A stretch of DNA of 64,000 nucleotides from Nymphaea colorata (lineage: Eukaryota; Streptophyta; Magnoliopsida; Nymphaeales; Nymphaeaceae), in assembly GCF_008831285.2 (NCBI RefSeq), contig NC_045147.1, forward strand, positions 8,092,334 to 8,156,333, written 5' to 3'. Positions within the stretch are counted from its first letter, which is position 1, and every line of letters begins with the position of its first letter. Position numbers and translations under genes: made by a program. The notes beneath the pieces are model-generated. The model worked only from the letters and a program-made list of their open reading frames with translations, did no database searches and had not been told where the DNA came from. Of this stretch, positions 60,801-64,000 are shown one piece after another.

Positions 60801-61380
60801 ATAAATTTTTGTCTTTATATGAGATTAAGGTAACCTTGTTGAAAAAAATTTAAAACATAGACAAACAAAATTACTTACAATAACAAATTATATATGTATA
60901 TATATATATACACACACACGCACACACACACACACACACATAGCAAGTTCCAAAAAAATTGGGTGCAGGTGCAGCGATGGCATATATATATATATATTGC
61001 CGCATCCCTCACTTGCACCCCGCACCCATCTGACATAGGTGAGGAAGACACTGAAAATAAAAGTGGGATAACATGAAGGACATTCTGTTCCGACGGTCTC
61101 TGCTTGATCTCCTGATCATGGTACCATCTTAGTTTAGGGTGAAAGGTAACTGAGTCCAAGTTGGCAGTATCACATAAATGGAGTTGGTAAATTGTTGTAC
61201 CATGTAAATGCTCTATATTTCTTACCAATGCTTACAGAAAAATGCAGTGAATTGTATTGACACTAGGATCTAAATTTCTGTATCAGATTCTTGGTCTTTG
61301 ATGAACAGCCTATTGCTGCAGCATCGATTGCTCAAGTGCATCATGCAATATTAAAAAACCTCCAAGAAGTAGCAGTTAAG
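37826..61380 (+). CDS. ABC1K: ABC1K (UbiB-family) atypical kinase, 5' five exons; continues past the window
   Basis: Exons: 37826-38044, 38172-38255, 57510-57650, 57738-57808, 61287-61380. They join in frame to 203 codons without a stop. The N-terminus is basic with a short hydrophobic segment (about residues 20-40, [17 protein letters not shown]). Family signatures follow: [13 protein letters not shown], the ABC1 KxGQ motif (KAGQ, 123-126), [15 protein letters not shown], the Ala-rich nucleotide loop [11 protein letters not shown] (180-190) that replaces the Gly-rich loop, and VAVK (200-203) with the catalytic-site lysine. ABC1K proteins act in mitochondria or plastids in prenyl-quinone and lipid metabolism. 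The arrangement is like plant ABC1K genes such as At2g40090, but I cannot fix the subgroup. The remaining kinase domain must lie to the right of 64000. Intron 2 is about 19.3 kb and filled with transposons. Confidence 0.88.
38172..38255 (+). CDS. ABC1K exon 2 (residues 74-101)
   Basis: Encodes [14 protein letters not shown] and [10 protein letters not shown]. The acceptor is GGGCAG|TTT and the donor GCA|GTATGC, phase 0. The VIDYKYSL block and the in-frame fit to exon 3, which begins VHLRSA, identify it despite the 19-kb separation. Confidence 0.78.
38400..39000 (-). repeat. LTR-like fragment
   Basis: Minus-strand layout (A-rich U3, AGCCCTTGGGCTAGC, then TATATATTGGGG) resembles the LTR at 41151-41591 and the 7970-8640 segment. 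No target duplication or primer-binding site was found. Confidence 0.35.
39000..40300. other. Intronic DNA, partly GC-rich, unassigned
   Basis: About 39340-39760 is GC-rich with short overlapping frames and no recognisable domain. About 39800-40200 has a minus-strand frame of 117 codons, also unrecognised. It may be the non-coding part of the minus-strand Gypsy whose polyprotein end lies at 40.6-40.74 kb. Confidence 0.35.
40329..40494 (+). repeat. Recent 83-bp tandem duplication
   Basis: Two adjacent copies (40329-40411 and 40412-40494) beginning AGGGTTTTCAATG, containing CAGTATATATCCCTTAAACAG and differing at only a few positions. It lies in the probable LTR of the Gypsy whose coding end is just to the right. 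Confidence 0.85.
40505..40740 (-). pseudogene. Gypsy polyprotein C-terminal tail and start of its 3' LTR
   Basis: The minus strand reads [20 protein letters not shown] then KGGQ, matching the WED..FP.FHLEDKV..GG tail of chromodomain-type Gypsy polyproteins. A polypurine run (GAAGGGGGGACAAG) follows, then TGTTAGAGCTGG as an LTR start (LTR edge at about 40622). The rest of this polyprotein is not adjacent. Confidence 0.55.
40741..41137 (-). mobile_element. Leader (post-PBS) segment of the LTR at 41151-41591
   Basis: Sequence directly after the primer-binding site on the minus strand. A 111-codon frame crosses it but has no gag-like domain. Its junction with the Gypsy tail at about 40740 suggests internal deletion of nearly the whole coding region. 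Confidence 0.45.
41138..41150 (-). promoter_or_regulatory. Primer-binding site (tRNA-iMet type)
   Basis: Minus strand TGGTATCAGAGCC, abutting the LTR end CCCTGGTTTTCA. Confidence 0.8.
41151..41591 (-). repeat. LTR (441 bp) shared between two Gypsy internal regions
   Basis: On the minus strand it starts TGTTAGAATGTATGC and ends GGTTTTCA. It is preceded by a purine-rich AGGGGATAC and an integrase-tail-like stretch ([15 protein letters not shown]), and followed by a primer-binding site. It therefore sits where a 3' LTR of the right-hand element and a 5' LTR of the left-hand element coincide. A (TA)n run lies inside it (41513-41571). Confidence 0.65.
41701..42149. mobile_element. hAT-type element, CTATGTCACA family, TSD ATCACCAT
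   Basis: 449 bp. The left end is CTAAGTCACATGGGTAC and the right end, inverted, CTATGTCACATAGGTAC. Perfect octamer ATCACCAT is on both sides (41693-41700, 42150-42157). Subterminal GTACCCGTACCC repeats are abundant at both ends. There is no transposase. It is inserted in the Gypsy remnant. Confidence 0.88.
43940..44140. mobile_element. hAT-type MITE of 201 bp, TSD ACACCTGG
   Basis: The left end is TAGGGGTGGAGTCAGAA and the right end, inverted, TAGGGGTGGAGGAAAG. Perfect octamer ACACCTGG is on both sides (43932-43939, 44141-44148). It is inserted in the Gypsy protease region. Confidence 0.88.
44350..44812. mobile_element. Small TIR element with CACAAATATCG ends
   Basis: The left end is ATAGTCACAAATATCG and the right end, inverted, (CC)ATAGCCACAAATATCG. 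TTGAAAAC occurs at both outer flanks (44342-44349 and about 44813-44820), consistent with an 8-bp duplication give or take two bases. The interior is AT-rich with CGATAAA/TATCG words and no coding capacity. Confidence 0.6.
44820..46130. other. Intronic DNA, no gene seen
   Basis: Contains GAGTCA/TGACTC-rich stretches (about 45410-45610 and 45930-46015) that look like the two ends of one repeat element, and a (CT)n(GT)n microsatellite at 45762-45800. No target duplication was confirmed. Confidence 0.4.
46215..46556 (-). pseudogene. hAT transposase pseudogene, 3' part
   Basis: Resumes at the target duplication with [20 protein letters not shown], then [22 protein letters not shown] and [13 protein letters not shown]. 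These match the middle of plant hAT transposases collinearly with the 5' part. The C-terminal hATC dimerisation domain is absent; coding homology stops near 46230, only about 100 bp from the element's terminus. Confidence 0.75.
47210..47453 (-). repeat. Copia 3' LTR (244 bp)
   Basis: Minus strand TGTTGACATATG...GTGTTTCAACA. Against the 5' LTR it shows roughly twenty substitutions and one indel of about 10 bp by eye, which implies an insertion that is not recent. Confidence 0.92.
47454..47462 (-). promoter_or_regulatory. Copia polypurine tract
   Basis: Minus strand AAGGGGGAG directly before the 3' LTR; this is the plus-strand priming site. Confidence 0.75.
47463..48770 (-). pseudogene. Copia reverse transcriptase and RNase H
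   Basis: [22 protein letters not shown] (about 48.68 kb) and [17 protein letters not shown] with the catalytic YVDD at about 48429-48418, then [15 protein letters not shown]. RNase [18 protein letters not shown] and MYCDNKS acidic-residue motifs, 48.0-47.66 kb. The last part (HVEIDRHFI region to the polypurine tract) is in another frame. A continuous 224-codon stretch (48468-47794) covers most of RT. Confidence 0.88.
49044..50700 (-). pseudogene. Copia protease and integrase
   Basis: The protease active site is [17 protein letters not shown] at about 50.67 kb. Integrase: the HHCC finger is poorly kept, the core has IHFDVWGP (first Asp) and [13 protein letters not shown] (second Asp, about 49.93 kb), with GIVHETS after it. 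The C-terminal part is well kept as 225 codons (49721-49044; [33 protein letters not shown]). Stops at several points. Confidence 0.85.
51706..53022. mobile_element. hAT-type element of 1.3 kb in Copia gag, TSD GTTAATAG
   Basis: The left end is CTATGATACAGGGGTACG and the right end, inverted, CTATGTCACATGGTACGGG. Perfect octamer GTTAATAG is on both sides (51698-51705, 53023-53030), and gag resumes in frame across it. It belongs to the same family as 41701-42149. Near the left end are two copies of a roughly 100-bp GTACCGGTACGACAC...GGCGTTGACCGTACC unit. The GC-rich interior (52.06-52.3 kb) has no transposase. Confidence 0.88.
51735..51920 (+). repeat. Tandem subterminal repeat with GGTAC/GTACC palindromes
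   Basis: Two direct copies of about 100 bp rich in GGTACCGGTACGACAC and GGGTACGCCTATGGTGCGGC, plus short inverted GACCGTACC/GGTACGGTC words. Subterminal repeats of this kind are transposase binding sites in hAT elements. Confidence 0.7.
53053..53878 (-). other. GC-rich leader of the Copia element
   Basis: About 830 bp between primer-binding site and gag start, much more GC-rich than the surroundings. A long minus-strand open frame (53931 to 53167, about 254 codons, Leu/Ser/Pro/Cys-rich) crosses the LTR/leader junction. It has no domain and does not join gag, so I regard it as open by composition. Confidence 0.55.
53879..53890 (-). promoter_or_regulatory. Copia primer-binding site (tRNA-iMet type)
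   Basis: Minus strand TGGTATCAGAGC, directly after the 5' LTR. Confidence 0.88.
53891..54144 (-). repeat. Copia 5' LTR (254 bp)
   Basis: Same TG..CA ends as the 3' LTR. It contains about 10 bp (near 53975) absent from the other copy. Confidence 0.92.
54578..55818 (-). pseudogene. hAT transposase pseudogene, 5' part (BED finger, DUF659)
   Basis: It starts [14 protein letters not shown] at 55818. A BED-like trace [11 protein letters not shown] follows, then [41 protein letters not shown] (DUF659 core), [12 protein letters not shown], and the hAT middle region ([20 protein letters not shown]). In-frame stops and frameshifts make it inactive. It continues at 46556 on the other side of the nested insertion. 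Confidence 0.8.
55819..57100. other. 5' non-coding part of the decayed hAT element and intronic DNA
   Basis: AT-rich, with CATATGTACAACAT-type words repeated at about 56280-56400. A minus-strand frame of 127 codons (57040-56657) has no recognised domain and may be the transposase leader. No host exon is seen. Confidence 0.4.
57510..57650 (+). CDS. ABC1K exon 3 (residues 102-148)
   Basis: Reads [20 protein letters not shown], then IKAGQF and [18 protein letters not shown]. It contains the KxGQ signature. The acceptor is CTTCAG|GTT and the donor CAG|GTATAC, phase 0. Confidence 0.9.
57738..57808 (+). CDS. ABC1K exon 4 (residues 149-172)
   Basis: Reads [18 protein letters not shown] and NLSD. 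The acceptor is GTCAG|GCA and the donor GACAT|GTAAGT, which splits an Ile codon. Confidence 0.9.
57809..61286 (+). other. ABC1K intron 4 (3.5 kb)
   Basis: GTAAGT to TATCAG. It holds AT-rich DNA with CACAAATATCATGG (about 58765) and an inverted CACGTGTCATAAATATTG (about 59565-59585), which may bound another small TIR element. An hAT-type element (60597-61038) lies near its 3' end. Confidence 0.8.
60597..61038. mobile_element. hAT-type element, CTATGTCACA family, in ABC1K intron 4
   Basis: 442 bp. The left end is CTTGGTCACACAGGTGTGC and the right end, inverted, CTATGTCAGATGGGTGCGGGG. Flanking octamers GCGAGGAA (60589-60596) and GTGAGGAA (61039-61046) match at 7 of 8. GGGTGCAGGTGCAG subterminal repeats and an internal (TA)n(CA)n run (60889-60941). 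It ends about 250 bp before exon 5. Confidence 0.75.
61287..61380 (+). CDS. ABC1K exon 5 (residues 172-203)
   Basis: Reads [20 protein letters not shown], then [11 protein letters not shown]. It carries the Ala-rich loop and the VAVK lysine of the atypical kinase fold. The acceptor is TATCAG|A and the donor AAG|GTTTGT. The next exon should begin VQYPG-like and was not found before 64000. Confidence 0.92.
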
Positions 61381-62284
61381 GTTTGTTCTCCACTTGCTTA
61401 GCGAGTATCTCCATCAATCCTGGGTTTATTGGACGTCACATTGGCCTGCAGTTTTGCTACTTATCTTTTCATATTGATGAGCAAATTTTACTTATACAAG
61501 GATTTAATTACATGCAGTTAATACCAAACATTTGAGGGGATAAAGAACAAATATGAGATGGCAAGCTTGTAATAGACCCGGTCGTGAACCAGTCATGATG
61601 ACCAAGTAAATGCATTTAAATTATCATAACATGAGACAATGGTCTGAGTGACATGGCTAGAATCTATAGTTATCAAAGTGAAAAGTATGACACGGGTTAT
61701 TCAAGATACTGAAGAGACTAATTGGAACTAGTTGAGACTAGTTGGTCCAACTTGGTCCAAGTTGATGGGGTCGAAATAAACAGATACATAAATTATGAGA
61801 AATACAGAAAATGTGCATTTTTATAAAGAACACATACATATATCTTTAGATCAGAAATTAGTCTGTTGACTAACACTAGGTTGACTGCTTGACTAATTTG
61901 ACCAGCTAGTTGCTGATTTGGAACACAAGTCAGTCAATGACTGACTCAACTGAGTTGGACCAGTGAGCTGGCTGGCTAGTCAGGATTTTTACCATTAAGG
62001 AAGAATATAGCTTCATATAGTGCAGTAATCATGACGACAACTATTACTCGGCAAGTTTTTCTAGTTTTGTCTCTTTAAAACTAGCATTGCTAAGTTACAT
62101 GGGCTTAGCTGTTCAACATAAGAGGTATGATTTATGTATATCTCCACATGAGAATCCACTTTGTACAATCATGAGAAATGGCTTGCATGTTTCATTTAGG
62201 AGAATGTTTTGAGAGAGGTTGCCCTGGAGAACATGATAACTCACACATTGATAGGCAAAGATTTTGGTGCACACACATAGCATT
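61381..62284 (+). other. Start of ABC1K intron 5, no other gene seen
   Basis: From about 61690 to 61990 there are many GACTAGTTGG / TTGACTAATTTGACCAG words, probably a decayed repeat element. Nothing else is supported. Confidence 0.45.
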
Positions 62285-62935
62285 TGTTGAATCAGAAAGT
62301 TTATTTTAAGTGTAGTAGTTTTCTGATTATTTAAAAGTTGGAGTCTTGTTTTGTCTTTTTACAACTTTATGAGGCTCCCTTATGTAACAGCTCTAGACGT
62401 GCCCTAACCTCTCTTTAAGTAGAGACTAGGGCACGGTAATAAGAAATATCTCTTTCACGTCTCTCTCTCTCTTCCACGTACAACATGGTATCAGAGGCTC
62501 GTCTCCTTGGACCTGTCTGACTCCAACTGCTGGTCGTCTTCCCCTCTCCTGCCTTCCTTCTTTCTTCTTCTTCCTCTTCATCTCTTGTATTCTGTCCAGA
62601 TCTGCCGTGGGTAACAGTTTGCCCTAAGGGGCTGTATCGTATGGGAGATCAAGGATCTAATCACTGCCAAGACATGATCAGTAGTGATTAGATGCCCTAG
62701 ATCTGGTCGTTGCAAGGTCTGAAGATCGTTGGAGATATGAAGACACATGTTTCAAAGTTGTGGGTGATGGTTGCAGTCAAAGGCAGCCGTTGCAGTCAAA
62801 GGCAGACTATTTTTTGAATGATCTCGTGGTTAATGGATGACTGATTTGTATTCTTCAGAAGTTTACGTTGTGGATACTAGGGTTTGATGTTCTTTACCTC
62901 TAGTTATTTCTGTTATATAATTCTGAAGTTGAAGG
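62285..62935 (+). mobile_element. Plus-strand LTR retroelement, 5' LTR and leader, cut by a Copia
   Basis: LTR 62285-62485 (TGTTGAATCAG...CACGTACAACA, 201 bp) is followed directly by primer-binding site TGGTATCAGAGG (62486-62497) and about 440 bp of leader. The leader stops at the minus-strand Copia LTR (62936), which evidently inserted into it. Confidence 0.7.
62486..62497 (+). promoter_or_regulatory. Primer-binding site (tRNA-iMet type), plus strand
   Basis: TGGTATCAGAGG immediately after the LTR end ACAACA. Confidence 0.8.
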
Positions 62936-64000
62936 TGTAGAAACACGAACCACAAGGAGAGAGCAGAGAAAGAACACACGATATACGTGGAAAACCTCTG
63001 AAAGAGGTGAAAAACCACGTGGAAGCTCTGACCTAAGGGCAAACCGCAACCCTAGGAGAGAGAAAATAATATTCACTTAACTCAACAATTACACGTAAGT
63101 GAAAAATATATAGGAGGGAGAGAAAGAGTGCCGCCTAGGGTACCGAGCCAGCCTCGATACCCGTGCCCCATAGGACCGGGTCCAGATATGGACCCGGTTC
63201 CCCATTACAATATATTTTAACACTCCCCCTCAAGCTTGGCATACATGTGAAACATGTCAAGCTTGCTAACATTTTTCTCAAATTGAGATGTACATAAAGA
63301 CTTAGTTAAGACATCAGCAACTTGATCTTCAGACTTCATATAGGGTAGAATCAACTCCTTTGAATCTATGCGTTCTTGTATGAAGTGGCGATCGATCTCC
63401 ACATGTTTGGTTCTGTCGTGCATGACCGGATTGTTTGCCAAGTTAATAGCAGATTTGTTGTCACAATACATCCTCATCTTCTCTTCCATTTTAACCCCAA
63501 TATCTGCTAAAAGAATTTTGAGCCATAACATCTCTGTAACCTCCATAGCAACCGCCCTGTATTCAGCCTCAGCACTGGACCTGGAACAAACTTCTTGTCT
63601 TTTACTTCTCTATACCACCAGGTTACCTCCAAGAAAGATGCAGTATCCTATGGTAGACCTTCTAGTATCTGTGCATCCTGCCCAGTCGGCGTCAGAGTAT
63701 CCTTCAATGCTGAGTTGATCTTGTCGAGTGTAGAGCAATCCTTTCCCTGGGTCATTTTTAAGTATCCCAATATTCTTTCAGCACTTTTTCAATGACAATC
63801 AGTAGGGGCATGCATAAACTGACTTAACACACCCACAGCATACGTAATATCCGGGCGAGTAAGAGTGAGATAAATAAGTTTACCAACCAGCCGCTGATAC
63901 CTCCCTTTTCCTTCCTCATCCAAGATAGTCCCAGTTTTGATACTTATCCTTGTGCCAGACTCCATTGGAGTAAGAAAGGGCCTGCATCCCAGTTTACTTG
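62936..64000 (-). mobile_element. Copia retrotransposon, 3' end; continues past the window
   Basis: Minus strand: 3' LTR 63222-62936 (287 bp, TGTTAAAATATATTG...GTGTTTCTACA), a polypurine tract GAGGGGGAG just inside it, and coding sequence to the right edge. It is close in protein sequence to the Copia at 47210-54144, hence the same lineage, but better preserved. Confidence 0.88.
63223..64000 (-). pseudogene. Copia RT end and RNase H (partial)
   Basis: Minus-strand reading: [91 protein letters not shown], ending LEGEC before the polypurine tract. All RNase H acidic residues are present. I see one in-frame stop (near 63793) and a frame change around 63550, so this copy is probably inactive, but only the 3' end is in view. 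Confidence 0.85.

Overview
The window is nuclear DNA of a flowering plant. It is AT-rich and intron-rich, it holds two single-copy plant genes with canonical GT..AG introns, and most of the remainder is plant-type transposable elements: Copia and Gypsy LTR retrotransposons, hAT and PIF/Harbinger DNA elements, and TA/CA/CT microsatellites. The species cannot be fixed from the sequence. There is no bacterial, phage, plastid or CRISPR content.

Gene 1 (5304-11109, + strand, 5 exons, 587 aa) is complete. It is an NPF8-type (NRT1/PTR family) proton-coupled di/tripeptide transporter close to Arabidopsis PTR2/PTR1. A small hAT-like element (4583-4930) lies about 370 bp upstream of its ATG. Its 3.5-kb first intron holds a diverged tandem duplication and an antisense LTR with an adjoining tRNA-iMet-type primer-binding site.

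Gene 2 (37826 to 61380 and beyond the right edge, + strand) is the 5' part of an ABC1K/UbiB-family atypical kinase. Five exons (203 codons, through the VAVK lysine) are recognisable. Intron 2 is about 19.3 kb (38256-57509) and is almost wholly mobile DNA. From left to right it holds: unassigned and LTR-like DNA (38.3-40.3 kb); two minus-strand Gypsy pieces joined through one LTR (about 40.5-44.3 kb); a small TIR element (44350-44812); and an hAT transposase relic split by a nest. In that nest an 8-bp-TSD element (46557-54569) contains a complete-ended Copia (47210-54144), which contains a third hAT-type element (51706-53022). Intron 5, running off the window, holds a plus-strand LTR retroelement cut by a minus-strand Copia.

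Between the two genes (11.1-37.8 kb) I see no intact host gene. There is a PIF/Harbinger element with TTA target duplication (16467-17750) and a probable relative (12231-14692), a degraded Copia (about 17.9-19.6 kb), an hAT MITE (19692-20361), a roughly 115-bp tandem array that turns back on itself (20717-21280), Gypsy integrase remnants (27.8-28.9 kb), and a dispersed repeat present twice. The second copy of that repeat is split by a 5-kb plus-strand Gypsy (31050-36104, TSD CTTCT).

The most notable pattern is one hAT family with termini close to CTATGTCACATGGGT. It has three short members with 8-bp target duplications, and a decayed transposase with one matching terminus, all inside introns of the ABC1K gene.
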